This document shows, in pieces, positions 1 through 11,055 of a stretch of 64,000 nucleotides of DNA. The position numbers and the translations under genes were made by a program. The stretch's first letter is position 1. Each line of letters opens with the position of its first letter. The DNA is taken from positions 186,001-250,000 of the forward strand of contig NW_024067834.1 of NCBI RefSeq assembly GCF_009389715.1, in the 5' to 3' direction. The notes under the pieces were generated by a model that saw only the letters and a list, made by a program, of their open reading frames with translations, ran no database searches and was not told the DNA's origin. Source of the DNA: Phoenix dactylifera (taxonomy: Eukaryota > Streptophyta > Magnoliopsida > Arecales > Arecaceae).

Positions 1-31
1 CTTATTCATGAATCAAACACAGCCCAAACAA

Positions 32-2744
32 TTAATGTCCTTTTCCTGGCTTATATGATGGAGGTTTGCGGACCTTTGTTGTTTGTTCAAAAGCATAAGC
101 AATCTCGATTAAATTTGGTTCGGAACCCTTTAAACCACCAAAACAGATACCAAAAGGAGTTCCATCTAATTCATATCCTGCAGGAACACTAATGCCTGGG
201 TAGCCACCAATGGCAAGTACGGAGGATATTCTTGCATCAGGTGTCACAATTGCATCTAATTGCTTCTCTATCATCAATCTTTCCAAACCTTCCCTGGAGA
301 GTTGAGTCATTTTAGCAATTGCACTTCTCTCAGCAGGACCAATCCCACTTGTGTTTTGAGCCGCCAAGAAAACAAGTTGGCCAAATTCTTCCATCTTTTC
401 CTACATTTAAAAAGTAGTAAAACCTAAGTTTTGTTATCTGAAATAGGAAATAAAATATATATATAAATATATATAGTTTGCATTACCTCAGCACTATGTT
501 CATTGTTGAAGGTTATTACATCTGCAAGAGACCTAACAGGCGAATAGGACAACTCTGACAAGTAAGCATTCAAGGATAACTTAAACTCAGCCAATAGTGC
601 GACCTCCTCGCCACTTTGCTGGTCAAGGATGATGCTCGAATTTGTTATTTCAAGGTTGTCAATCAATATAGCTCCCTTTTCTCTACCAAATGTTTTGTCA
701 GATGTTAGAAAAGCATATATATATCCATATATATGATAGTAATAAAGAAAATCATTCTTCAAAAACAATGAAAGAAAAGGCAACGTCATAGGTTTTTGTA
801 TAGTTTGGAGACCAAGTAAACCAGGTCAAAGTTCGGATTAGCTCCGGTTCACAACACCACCTCTAGTTTGGATCTAAACCGAATACATAGTAAATTGCCT
901 CTATATCAAATAGTTCTTGACTAAATTTGATCGGACCTAGCTTTTTGTATTTAAAAAAATCCAAAAATGTTCGGATCATGCATAATATCGAAATAACCTT
1001 GTGAATCTCCTCTCCTTTTAATGAAGCCCGTGCTAACGAAAGTTGTGAAAATTGGTATTCTTATTGTATCTCATGAGAATATTTCTCCAAGTGTTTGGCA
1101 CAAGTAGCTATGTATGATATTTTTGAAATGATCGATGGAGCTCTCATCATTCTTACCGAAAAGAAAAAGAACAAAAAAATGTAGACTTAGTTAATTGACT
1201 ATTTCCAGATCAATTTAGTTAGCAGCCTAGGTTGATGCAGTAGTTCTAGGTGTTTCTGTGATGAAGTCACCTCATTGTGTTGAAATGCTCCTCAAAAGTC
1301 TTCCGACGGACAGATCCTTTAGAAAATTCAAAGAAGCTGGCTCTTAGAATTCCCAATCTTTTGCCCTTCAACCCCTCCGCCTTTAAGAACTGTTTGTAAC
1401 CACCCTGAGGTATATACTTTGATGCCGCAAGGGTTGCTTCCTCATCTCTCGGGTCATAACCCGCAATTGCCTCCAACACATGGACAGCATCTGAGACCGA
1501 CCGACAAAGAGGTCTGCATTCAAATGAGTGACATGAATAATAATTAACCAGGATAAAAAGAAAAAGAAAATATAATTAACCATACATTTAACATTTAGTT
1601 TCTTAGAGAAGGAAGATTACTTAAAATGAACGGTTTTCTTGATTTGATGAAATAGTCCGTGGCCCCTGCAAAACTTGAATTAAATCTATGCTATTGTTTT
1701 GCTTCATAAGCACTTGGATTAGGTTAGATTAAATGCCGCATTAGCTTTTTCCAACCCAACCTTCTTAACCAAATTCCCAACTTGACCCAAAGTACATACC
1801 GGCTATGTTTCCATGCACAAGTTTAATCAGGAAGCAAGTCTTGCATTTGTTAAACCCTAGCAATTTTCTTGACTTGTTCCGGGCTAATTGCGATATTTTA
1901 TCGTCATCCGTGCTTACCCGATGGTGTCCTGTCTAGGGGAGATGGGGATGACCCCGGCCCGGCTGGTGAGCCCCACCGTGGGCTTGATCCCCGCCACCGA
2001 ATTCGACGCCGCGGGGCAGATGATGGACCCGTCCGTCTCCGTCCCCAGCGTCACCGCCGCCATGTTCGCCGCCGCCGCTATTGCCGATCCGCTGCTCGAC
2101 CCGCACGGATCCGCCGATAGCACGTATGGATTCTGCACCCAACAATATTTTTCCTCAAGCCCCGAACCAAATTTAAAAAAAAAACAAAAAAAAAAAGAAG
2201 CGGGAGGTGGAGTCTACGGACTCACCCGGCCCTGGCCGCCGCGCGCGCACCACCCGCTGCGGGCGTCGAAGGACCGGAAGTGGGCCCACTCGCTGAGGCT
2301 GGCCTTCCCCAATATCACCGCTCCTGCCCGCCTCAGCCGCCGGACCACCCCGGCGTCGCGCGGCACCACGGACCCGAGGAGGGCGAACGAGCCGGCGGTG
2401 GTGTTGAGCCGGTCCCGCGTGGCGATGTTGTCCTTGAGGAGGACGGGGATCCCGTGGAGGCCCCCGCCCGGGTGACACCCGCTCCGCCGCTCCTGGTCGG
2501 CACGGTCCGCCTGCCGGACCGCGTCGGGGTTCACCTCGATCACGGCGTGGAGCAGCGGGTTGAGGGCCCGGATCCGGTCCAGGTAGTACTCCACCAGCTG
2601 TCTGGAGGTGAGACTGCCCTCCTTGAAAGCCTGCTGAATGCCATCGATGGTGGCCTCTTTGATCTCGAAGCCACGGCAGTCGGTACCGACCATGAGCACC
2701 ACGAAGAGCGTGGAGAGAAAGGGAAAAGCAAGGGGCCTCACCAT
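32..2744 (-). CDS. Amidase (amidase-signature family), complete five-exon gene
   Basis: Amidase-signature hydrolase expected to cleave C-N amide bonds; the physiological substrate cannot be read from sequence. Exons (minus strand): 2744-2226, 2132-1918, 1513-1271, 682-487, 400-32. All junctions are GT-AG and phases fit, giving 513 residues, a normal length for plant amidases of this group. The Ser-cisSer-Lys triad is visible: Lys104 in LLKDNIAT, Ser185 in the CGSSSGSA loop and the nucleophile Ser209 in GTETDGSI, 24 residues after the cis-Ser as in the family. Residues 1-24 form a hydrophobic secretion signal (MVRPLAFPFLSTLFVVLMVG), so an apoplastic or vacuolar location is inferred. A TATA-like GATAAAAGCA lies near 2795-2804, about 50 bp upstream of the ATG. 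Exons 1-2 are GC-rich and the later exons AT-rich, the 5'-to-3' gradient seen in monocots. No frame defects found. Confidence 0.9.
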
Positions 2745-3090
2745 CTGCGGCTGCTGCTCGCTTCTCGGTGACCGACGTCGGGATGTCGAGTGCTTTTATC
2801 TTTGGTAGTAGTATTTTTTTGTTTTTTTATGTCTTAGATATTAGTATTTCTCGATCATACATGATCTTAACCACAGCTAAAATTTCTATTCCAATGGACC
2901 TTTCAAATCGGATATGGTATACATTTATAATCTGATTCCAAACAAAAAAAAAAAAGAATAATTAATTTCCCATCCCTTCCAAAGATCTTGGTACAATAAA
3001 AAGTCTCCATTGATCCGTCCTAAAACCTTCGGCCCAATAATTTCACCAAGTTTAATTTGCGATCCTTGAGCCTTTTTTATTTTAAATAAA
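2745..3090. other. Amidase 5' flank, no gene
   Basis: AT-rich spacer with poly-T and poly-A runs (2813-2826, 2941-2955). Apart from the TATA-like motif near 2795-2804 belonging to the amidase, no coding, RNA-gene or repeat signal was recognised. Confidence 0.5.
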
Positions 3091-3564
3091 AATATCGAAA
3101 ATACTTCTGCCCACCCTAATTTCTCATTCCTCGAAGAAGAAGAAAAAAAAAAGGCTAACGACCAGCTGCGGTAGCCACCGACCCTGACCGTCCCCTCCCG
3201 CGGCCGCGCCGTCGGAAATACCACATGCCCCCACAGTGGGGAGGTGCTGAAGAAAAGGAAGAAAGGCACCTTCCCGCATTCTGCGGCCGTCGCCGGTCAA
3301 GGCCCACCCTCCTCCTACGCCCGCCGCAGCCCGACCTTTTTCTGTCGCTGCCGGCCTCGAAGGAGGAGAAGAGTTTTCCGCTGGCCAGCTGCGGCCGCGA
3401 TGGCAGCAGCCTGGCCCCCCTCCTGCGGCCATCTCCTTCGGCTGCCACGGCCCGGCCCCCTCCCGGCGCCGCCAGCTCGCGAGAGGGGAAGAAAGTAGAA
3501 GGGAAGAAAAAGAAAAGAAAAAAAAGAAAGAAAAGAAAAATAAATAGGTAAATAAATATGTGTG

Positions 3565-3628
<64 letters not shown>

Positions 3629-4640
3629 CGAATAAATAAATAAATAAATAATATATTGTAATGAAATAAAAATATTATAAATAAATAAATAAATAAAGCC
3701 GCCGCAGGCGGTGACCATGCCTCCCTCTCGCGGTCGCCACAGCCCGGCCCCCTTCCGGTGCCACCAGCCTCACGGGAGAAGAAAATAGAAGAAAAGAAAA
3801 AAAAGAAGAAAAGAAAAGAAAAAAAAGAAGAAAAAGAAGAAAGAAAATAAAATAAAAAAGAAAAGAAGAAAAAAAGAAAGAAAAGAAAAATAAATAATAA
3901 ATACATATATATATATATATAAATGAACGAGTAAATAAATAAATAAATAAGATAATAAATAAATAAAAGCTGTCGCGGCCGCCACGGCCCGCCCCCTTCT
4001 GGCGCCATCGGCCTCATGGGAGGAGAAAATAGAAGAAAAGAAAAAAAAACGAAAAGAAAAGAAAAAGAAGAAAATAAAAGAAAATAAAAAAAGAAAAGAA
4101 GAAAAAATAAGAAAGAAAAGAAAAATAAATAAATAAATACATATATATATATATATGAATGAACGAATAAATAAATAAGATAATAAATAAATATATTGTA
4201 ATGAAATAAAATAATAAATAAATAAATAAATAAAAGTTGTCGCTGCCGCCTCCGGCTGCAACCAGGCCCCCTCCCACGGCCGCCACGGCTCGGCTCCTTT
4301 TTAGCGCCACCAGCCTCACGGGAGGAGAAAATAGAAGAAAAGAAGAAAAGAAAAGGAAAAAAAAGAAAAGAAAAATAAATAAATAAATACATATATATAT
4401 GTATAAATGAATGAATAAATAAATAAGATAATAAATAAATATATTGTAATGAAATAAAGTAAATAAATAAATAAAAGCCGCCGCAGCCTGGCCCCTTCCT
4501 GCAGCCGTCACAGCCCGGCCCCCTTTGGCACCCCTGGCCTCATGGGAGGAGAAAATAGAAGAAAAGAAAAGAAAAGAAAAGAAAAAGAAAGAAAAGGAAA
4601 TAATGAGTGAGTGGCAAATAATCTGATCTTTATGATATTG
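3090..4640. repeat. Left arm of a large inverted repeat: GC-rich blocks alternating with AT microsatellites
   Basis: Starting near 3090 a GC-rich block (3160-3490) is followed by about four tandem modules. Each has a GC-rich stretch (gccgccgc...ggcccggcccc...ggcgccaccagcctcacggg), a purine tract (gaagaaaagaaa), an (AATA)n/(TA)n tract and the phrase atattgtaatgaaataaa. The long minus-strand reading frames here translate only to F/Y/I/L low complexity and are not genes. The outer block aligns, reverse-complemented, with 6210-6545. Confidence 0.75.
3571..3624. repeat. (TA)n microsatellite
   Basis: Uninterrupted TA dinucleotide run inside the first module of the left arm. Confidence 0.9.
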
Positions 4641-4645
4641 ATAGG

Positions 4646-5288
4646 TGATGGAAGGCAAAATGGATCATCCTACTCCAGCGTGGAGCCACCTAATTCTGGC
4701 CGAGCAGACCTCAGAGCCGAGCAGGTTAGACCTCGGTCCCTCTAAGAGCCTGACCGACCTCGGACCCCGTCGAAGACCGAGTCAACCTCGGCCAGAGGCC
4801 AGGCCGACCTCAGCTCTGTCAACCTTGATCTCCATGATTCACGCCGCCTCCGGCTAATGGCTAACTGATCACAGCTCGGCCCAAGATTACAGGTAATGGT
4901 CGAGACCCTCACCCTATAAAAAGGGGGTAGGGAAAGGCCCTCCGTAAGCTCAAATGATGGAAGGCAAAATGGATCGTCCTATTCCAGCATGGAGCCACCC
5001 AATTCCGGCCGAGCAGACCTCAGAGTCGAGCAGGCCAGACCTCGGTCCCGCTAAGAGCCAGGCCGACCTCGGACTCCGTCGAAGGACGAGCCGACCTCAG
5101 CCAGAGGCCAGGCCGACCTCGGACCTCGCTGAAGGCCGAGCCGGCCTCGGTCCTGTCAACCTTGATCTCCATGGTTCACGCCACCTTCAACTAATGGCCA
5201 ACTGATTATAACTCGGCCAAAGACTACAGGTAACGACCGAGACCCTCTCCCTATAAAAATGGGGTAGAGAAAGGCCTTCTGTAAGCAA
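4646..5288 (+). repeat. Internal tandem duplication of the LTR promoter region
   Basis: Unit 1 at 4646-4954 and unit 2 from 4955 both begin TGATGGAAGGCAAAATGGATC (first 20 bases identical) and both run through a CCCTATAAAAA box to a CTGTAAGC/CCGTAAGC motif. Unit 2 is longer by an extra GCCGACCTCGG-like stretch around 5110-5150. Confidence 0.85.
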
Positions 5289-5718
5289 TACAAAGCAATT
5301 GCCCCAGCTATGCTTGCTGCCAAGAGCTATATCCTGCCACACCTGCCAAAAGCTATACCCTGCCACACCAACCAATACCATGCCATGCACAGGGACTGCC
5401 CATACCATATGCCTCAAGCGAGCTTTGGCCTTGGCCACACGCCACCTGGTCAGGACCATCTCCTCCCATGATAAGGATGGACCATACTTGAGCCACCTGG
5501 GCACCCTTGTGTGGACTATAAATAAGCCATATCAAAAATACTCAGGAACTTTTTTCTAACACTAACTTAGCCATCGGAGGGCCTTCGCCGGAATCCTCGG
5601 CCAAAGCTTTGTGCAGGCACCCCGGAGCGTAGGAGGTATCCCTCTTTCTCCATCTCGGCCGTCGTCTTCTCGGCTTCCTCCAGCATGGTCAACCTCAGGC
5701 CAAATTTCAACCCCAACA
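4646..5718 (+). mobile_element. Solo LTR with 5-bp target-site duplication
   Basis: Begins TGATGG and ends CCCCAACA (TG...CA). It is flanked by the direct repeat ATAGG at 4641-4645 and 5719-5723, the diagnostic target-site duplication of LTR-element integration. There is no internal coding region, so this is a solo LTR (1073 bp) left by LTR-LTR recombination. The 5' third is duplicated: 4646-4954 recurs from 4955, each copy ending in a TATA box (CCCTATAAAAA near 4912 and near 5249) followed by a similar start region. Multiple GCCGACCTCGG-type motifs are embedded. A later segment (about 5290-5540) contains short tandem repeats and a third TATA-like ACTATAAATA and may be a further insertion. 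Superfamily is probably Ty3/gypsy, by general style only. Confidence 0.85.
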
Positions 5719-5723
5719 ATAGG

Positions 5724-6010
5724 TATAGTAGATCTATCACCATTGCAATTAGTTAAGTAAGCTTGGAACTCAATTTATATAGCCTCGAACACAGTTAAGT
5801 TATCATTGCAATTAGATTAGTAAGCTTGATAAATAGGTAATATAGGATGGCACACATTTAAGTAAGCTTGGCACGTAGTTAATCAATATTTGAACACTTA
5901 ATCTGGCCTAGCACATAGTTAAATTTTCTCGATACACAATTAAATAAGCTTGGAACATACTTAATCTAGCCTGGCATACAGTTAAATCATCTTAGAACAC
6001 AGTTAAATCG
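5724..6010. repeat. Degenerate short tandem repeat
   Basis: AT-rich stretch with a loosely repeated motif of about 35-45 bp containing variants of AAGCTTGGaAC and caCAgTTAA. No coding potential. It lies between the solo LTR and the right inverted arm. Confidence 0.5.
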
Positions 6011-6545
6011 CCGGCTTTATTTATTTATTTATTTATAACTATTTTATTTCATTACAATATATTATTTATTTATTTATTAATTTGTTCATTCATATATATA
6101 TAAATATTTATTTATTTATTTATTTTCTTTATTTATTTATTTTTCTTCTTTTCTTTTTTTCCTTTTCTTTTTTCCTTCTTCTTTTTTCTTCTTCCTTTTC
6201 CTCTCGTGAGCCAGCAGCGCCGGAAGAGGGCTGGGCTATGATGGCCGCGGGAGGGGGCGGGCCGCCAGCGGCGGCGGCTGCAGCTGGCCAGCGGAGAACT
6301 CCTCTCCTTCCGTGAGGCCGACGGCGCCAGAAAGGGGCCAGGCCGCGGCAGACGCGGGAGGAGGGTGTGCTGTGGCTGACAACGGCCGCAGGATGCGGGA
6401 GGGCGCCCTTTTTCCTCTTCTTCGACACCTTCCCACCACGGGAGGAGGCTCGGGAACCGCCGGCCACGGGCCCGAGCCCCTTTTTCTTCCTCTTATTCGG
6501 TGGGAATGGCAGAGGAGTGGGGGCATTTTCATCTTATAATGGAAT
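6010..6545. repeat. Right arm of the large inverted repeat
   Basis: Reverse complement of left-arm content: (TTTA)n and TTTCATTACAATATATT at 6010-6130, a pyrimidine tract to about 6205, then a GC block to 6540. The GC block, read on the minus strand, aligns with 3225-3480, sharing for example GGTG(C/T)(T/C)GAAGAA, CCCGCAT(T/C)CTGCGGCCGT and CCGCTGGCCAGCTGC(A/G)GCCGC. Identity looks like roughly 75-80 percent by eye. Confidence 0.7.
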
Positions 6546-7034
6546 ATTGAAATATAGCTAGATCGGTTGTTAAACAATCACTTATTAGGAATTAAATGTT
6601 AGAGACCAGTCAAAAAATGGACCGGTCATTAGTTTCCAAAAAAAAAAAAAAATCTGGATCGGATCCGATTTGGGTCCCAGTCAAACTTCACTCAAACATC
6701 CAGAGGGGGAGCATGATTGGGCTTCCTAGTAACTTAGTAGGTGTCCAAGGCCTGATTCCAATTTGGGACAGCGAAAAAACCCCAAGACCGAGGATTCGAA
6801 TTAAAGCCAAGGGAAGGGCGCCAGGACACCAAAAGGTTCACCGACTGTCGTAGGGTGGCGTCCCCTTGTCAGCTAAAGCATGTTCTAAATATTTTAATTT
6901 GCATCTCAACAAGCCAATGCGAGTTGAATAATATTTACTCTTCTCCTCTCCCAAGAAAATTAGGAGGAAAGGCTCCTCTAGGTGGAAAAAAAAAAAAAGA
7001 ACAGCTACAAGTTTCTCATCAATGGTCGAGTTAA
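6546..7034. other. Spacer, no gene recognised
   Basis: Mixed-composition spacer with poly-A runs at 6640-6652 and 6987-6999. Short frames have no recognisable protein signature. Confidence 0.4.
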
Positions 7035-7215
7035 TTGTGCATTTGGCTGTTTAACTGGCTTTCCTTTCACGAGAAGATCTTAACAACTGATAATCTTGCG
7101 AACCACCACTGGAACCAACCAGACCATTGTCCTTCATATGGTACCTATGAGGAAACCGTTGACCACTTACCATTATGATGCCTCTACTCTTTGTTGGCTA
7201 GGAATCTACTGACTC
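7035..7215 (+). mobile_element. LINE remnant: zinc-binding reverse-transcriptase (zf-RVT) tail
   Basis: The plus-strand translation from about 7063 gives the zf-RVT pattern of plant L1-type LINEs: ILTTDNLA, HHWNQPDHC and EETVDH, with an in-frame stop shortly after. It is a degenerate fragment without an intact frame. Confidence 0.65.
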
Positions 7216-7480
7216 CGAATCCCTCGCATCCTTCATTACTTACTAGTCCAAGTTTACTTTGGAGTACTTGGAGATCATAAGCTTGCAAGGCGCTCTTAGC
7301 AGCTCCTATGTCTCAGGTGCCTCTGAAAAGAGCGTAATCGGCGCATCTTGTTGCTGAATCCGCCACAACTGTGACACAACATATCCTCATGCTTTTCGGA
7401 GCGGTTGTCTCTAGTTCTTGCAATATCTCCTTCAACTGCCTTGTGCCTTAGCCCTTTAGTAGACTCTTCGTGGCACCAAT

Positions 7481-7874
7481 TAGGGGTGGCAATCAGGTTG
7501 GAGCGGATTAGATGCAGGTTGGGTCTAAATTGCATTAACCAAAATCCGACATGTTTATTAAATAAGTAATAGGTCAAAATTTCAAATCTGAATCCGATCT
7601 GTTTATTAAACAGAGAATCCGATCCGACCCCCATAACCCATTTATCAAACGGGTTAAATGGGATAGACAGAGTTTTTAACAAGTTAAATCGGGTCATAAT
7701 CCGACCCAATTATTAAACGAGTGTCAAAGGTTTAAACGCTGAACCAACTCATTTAATAGACATGTTTAGACATATTGATCTATTTACGTCCTAAATCCAT
7801 TTATGTCAAATACAAACCTACTTAAAGTAGGTCTCCACCGGATTGACGAGTCGAGCCATAAATTGCCACCCTTA
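7481..7874. mobile_element. hAT-like MITE
   Basis: Terminal inverted repeats TAGGGGTGGCAAT (7481-7493) and, on the opposite strand from 7874, TAAGGGTGGCAAT: 12 of 13 match. The flanking octamers GCACCAAT and GCCACAAC agree at 5 of 8 positions, compatible with an eroded 8-bp target duplication. The interior is AT-rich with GGGTTRGG/TTTATTAAA motifs and no transposase, so it is a non-autonomous element of 394 bp. Confidence 0.75.
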
Positions 7875-8447
7875 GCCACAACTTTTGTATATTAATCAAT
7901 CTTTACCCCGATTTCATGGGTCAGGACTTCCCAAACTCTTCCATTAATTAAAAAAAGCATTAATTTTGGATGCTCCGTAGCATGACTAGAAGGGAATTTA
8001 TTATGGAACTCTATTGAACAACTTGTTCATATGCTCAAAACTATAGCTATGGCTATGTAAGAGAGTAGAACATAGCCTAGTCTTGCATGACTAAAGTTCC
8101 CATTTGACAAAGCTTTTCGAGAACCAGAAAGCACTTTTGGATAGTGTGGTGATGTTTGGTAAAAAATCAGAAAACTATTTTGTTTTGCTAAAGAGCTGAA
8201 AAGGTCTAATTGGAAAAATCCTATTTTGGAGCTTCTCCCCAAAAATGTTCTTGCCAATGTTGTAAATTAATTTTCATTATAGTAAAACTTTCTAATGACC
8301 AAAATGTCCACCAACAAACCTAATGATTTCATTTTATATCATATCATATCATAATATATATTGTTATACTATACATATAATATTGTTTTACAACTCTTCA
8401 TCATGGCGGTGGAGGGTGTGGAAGGCAAAAGTAAAAATCTAGCCCCA
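7875..8447. other. Spacer, nothing recognised
   Basis: AT-rich sequence, including short ATATC/ATATA repeats near 8335-8380. No gene, RNA or element ends were recognised. Confidence 0.4.
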
Positions 8448-8985
8448 TTAACTTTCTATATAATTCGAATAATTTTGGGTCTGCCGAACCACTTATTTCC
8501 GAACTTCTTGCAAATTAATTGCCTCAAAACCGATCATGGTCAAATATGATATATATGCTTTGTTCGAGTGAAACATAACCAAATATATGATCGATTGAAA
8601 TTATATATATATATATATATATTCGGTACTAAATCCAGTCCAACAATGAAGAAAAAAGAAACAAGGGTAGTGGAATGGAACGCTAAAGAGATATGTTTGT
8701 TATCCTACAGCTTGCTCGTATTACTCTGCTATACATCCTCCAACAGCTTGATCAACCCATAGAACAATCTCCAAAAAAAAGAGGGGCACACGAACGAATC
8801 AGTAGATAGGATAATCATTGAGGAAGAATAGTCTCAAAGCAGTGAAGCCCATCCAACTCCAATGCGAACCGAGGCCTGGACTTCCCCTGCTGCTGCTGCT
8901 GCTGCTGCTGCTGCTTCGACGTGCTGGATTTGACGCTCCCGCCTCTGCTTTCCTCTTCTTTGTTACCCTTCTTCTTCCCGATCCA
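8448..8985 (-). repeat. Segmental duplication copy A (partner at 13284-13790)
   Basis: From ACTTTCTATATAATTCGAA near 8448 the sequence is nearly collinear with 13284 onward. It covers the 3' flank and the C-terminal coding part of the small-gene family, with scattered substitutions and a few indels. Similarity stops just after CCGATCCAA near 8985. Confidence 0.85.
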
Positions 8986-8987
8986 AT
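8815..8987 (-). pseudogene. Truncated copy of the FAxExDGLxCFE small-protein family
   Basis: Minus-strand frame encodes WIGKKKGNKEEESRGG, then a serine/lysine linker, nine consecutive Gln codons, and the family terminus RFALELDGLHCFETILPQ followed by a stop at 8815-8817. The N-terminal half (MEKLLAMS... in the paralogue at 13626-13874) is missing: homology ends near 8985 and an in-frame stop lies upstream. The (CTG)n tract at 8889-8915, read as Gln, is longer than in the intact paralogue, which has four consecutive Gln after an Arg interruption. Probably non-functional unless a new 5' exon has been acquired. Confidence 0.75.
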
Positions 8988-9049
8988 AATGCAACCACAT
9001 TCCTCATCATCTTATCTGCCTGATTTCGACGCCCCACTAAAATCCTGCC

Positions 9050-9447
9050 TGCCAGCTTGGCCGACCATTGGATGGGTGCCACATGGCATGCCGAATCTAC
9101 CGTAAAGCGAACCTTAGGCAAATAATACCAACGATTATAGCTCGGCGCGATGTCAACATACTAGATAAAAAAACGATGTAACCGTCCTAAGCGATGTTAA
9201 GAAAAAAAGCATAACAGCTCGTCCGAAGATCATATGATCGGATAGATTCTCACCCTCTTCTCTATATAAATATAGCCATAGGATTCTAGTTAAGGAAACT
9301 TCGTCTCGCTTTTAGCTCATTGCTCACATTCCGATAACCTATAACTGTTTTGCTTTATTTATAGGTCGGATCTCGCATTGCTCGGCCTTAGAATCTTCAG
9401 GCACCAGATCCATCCAACTCTATTAAATCAGGTTTTGGGCGGCGACA
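9050..9447 (+). mobile_element. LTR-like fragment, 3' end
   Basis: GC-moderate stretch replacing the 5' half of the truncated small gene. It has a TATA box (CTCTATATAAATA near 9259-9270), downstream short pyrimidine-rich motifs and a GGCGACA end near 9447, the usual order in a plant LTR. No partner LTR and no clear left boundary were seen, so this is tentative. Confidence 0.35.
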
Positions 9448-10686
9448 GGATTATATGGCCTCCAACACATCCGGCATATAAGTGGACAGTATTATAAAAG
9501 TGGACAGTATCAAATTAGGTAGCCTTTTTGAATTGAAATGATCCATAATATACTAGCTCATACTTGACCAACTAGAACTGGCTATGTCAACCGGTCCCTG
9601 GTCGTGGGTGGGCCGGACTCGGCCTTTCGCAGTCCCCACTCGTGGTCGTGGGTGGATTAGCCCATACCCACTAATTCGTCTATATGTTAGGTGATAGCAC
9701 TGTCCTATTACAACTAGGCCCAAACTTGGACGTCAGAATGTACTCTCAAATTTGTCTCGAGAACTAGCTCCTCTAAAAAAAACCTCACTCACACTTGCAA
9801 ATTATCCAACGAGGAAGACTGTGAGATGCCCCCGTTAGGTTTTGCAAATTCCTAATAGCATTAGTGTTGGAGAGTTTGTTGGCAGTCGGATAAAGATCCG
9901 CTGAAAGATATGCTGCGTTCGTAAGGCCAATAGTCAAACTAAAACTGAGTGTGGTTTTTAATTGGCTGCTGCTATAGATATTTTAACCTACTAAATATAA
10001 ATTAAAGAACAAATAATTTATGCAGCATTAAATTAAAGAACAAAAAATACTAAAATAAAGATATAGAAAGATATCGAGGACTAATCGGTATGATTGGACT
10101 GGATTTTTTGATGGATTTATGAATTGGACGACCCATTGGAATATGGCCATATCAATCCAATTGTTGTGGAAGGATTTTTTTTCCTCTTTTAAGGTGTAAT
10201 GTGTTGATATAGGTTATCAACCTAAATAGGCTGGTCAATCCATGAATCCAATGAAGAATACAATGAAAAATCCAACCCAATTTCGTTAGATTATCTAAAT
10301 AAATTCTAAAAAATATTACATATTTCAAAAACTCTGTAGTCATACAATATTGCTAGATTTGCTCATATAATTATGTTTAGTCATACAATATTCGAGCAAC
10401 TGACATGTGTTCTCTCTAATAAATAAATAAAAAAATCTCTTTATTTTTCTTGAGAGAAATTCTGTTCTAGATTTCCAGGTTGAAAACGAGAAGACAGCAA
10501 AGAAATTAAGAATCGTGCTATAATTAAACTTAATACCTTACAGAATCAATACTCTTGATATTACCATATTGTTTCACTGATAACAGAATCAATCAATGGA
10601 AGATCTCCCTAGAGGTAAGAAAAAAAGTAGAAGGAAAAAAAGAAAAAAGCTAAAAAGACGCTACGAAATAATGAAAAAGAGGATTC
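9448..10686. other. AT-rich spacer, nothing recognised
   Basis: No convincing reading frame or element termini. A short direct duplication of GTGGACAGTAT occurs near 9482-9511. Confidence 0.4.
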
Positions 10687-10956
10687 TCAGTGGGAGACCA
10701 TGATCTCAAAACAGTGAAGCCCATCGAACTCTGGAGCAAACCATAGCGGCTTCGGCCTGTTCTGCTGCTGCTTCTGCTGCAACTTCTTTATCGACCCTCC
10801 GGAAGATTTTGGTTCGGCATTCCCTATCTGATTCTCATCTCTTCCCTTCTTCATCCCAATCCAGCGACTAAAAGGCCATCGTTGGGGCTGCTTATCATCG
10901 TCAGAGGAGAAGTTGGGACTCGGATAAAGAGAAGACGACGCCAGAGGCTTCTCCAT
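10687..10956 (-). CDS. Small protein with C-terminal FAPEFDGLHCFE motif, unrecognised family
   Basis: Intronless 89-residue protein. The ATG at 10956 (MEKPLASSSLY) was chosen because it aligns with MEKLLAMS of the two paralogues and lies 93 bp downstream of a TATA box (TATAAAA at 11055-11049, minus strand); the longer open frame to 11133 runs into the presumed leader. The N-terminus is short and mildly hydrophobic but not a clear signal peptide. The middle is low complexity, Lys/Gln/Ser-rich (KKLQQKQQQNRPK). The last 17 residues, WFAPEFDGLHCFEIMVSH, carry the family signature. I do not recognise the family or its function. The conserved tail next to a disordered middle suggests a docking motif or a processed peptide, but this is inference. 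Confidence 0.7.
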   Translation of the reverse strand: MEKPLASSSLYPSPNFSSDDDKQPQRWPFSRWIGMKKGRDENQIGNAEPKSSGGSIKKLQQKQQQNRPKPLWFAPEFDGLHCFEIMVSH

Positions 10957-11048
10957 GGCTGAACGGAGTGATTTGAAGCTTTGGACAGAGAGAAGTAAAC
11001 TCTCAGGCAAAGGCGGCAGTGGGAGAGAGAGAGAGAGAGGAGCTTCCT

Positions 11049-11055
11049 TTTTATA
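11049..11055 (-). promoter_or_regulatory. TATA box of the 10687-10956 gene
   Basis: TATAAAA on the minus strand, 93 bp upstream of the ATG at 10956. A GA-rich leader (agagagagagag near 11026-11038) lies between box and gene. Confidence 0.6.

Noticed and set aside
3124..4658. Several long minus-strand reading frames (up to 422 codons) rich in Phe, Tyr, Ile and Leu
   Set aside because: They are translations of (TA)n, (AATA)n and poly-purine tracts; no start context, splice logic or protein signature.
7296..7709. 137-codon minus-strand frame
   Set aside because: More than half lies inside the MITE at 7481-7874 and shows no protein signature.
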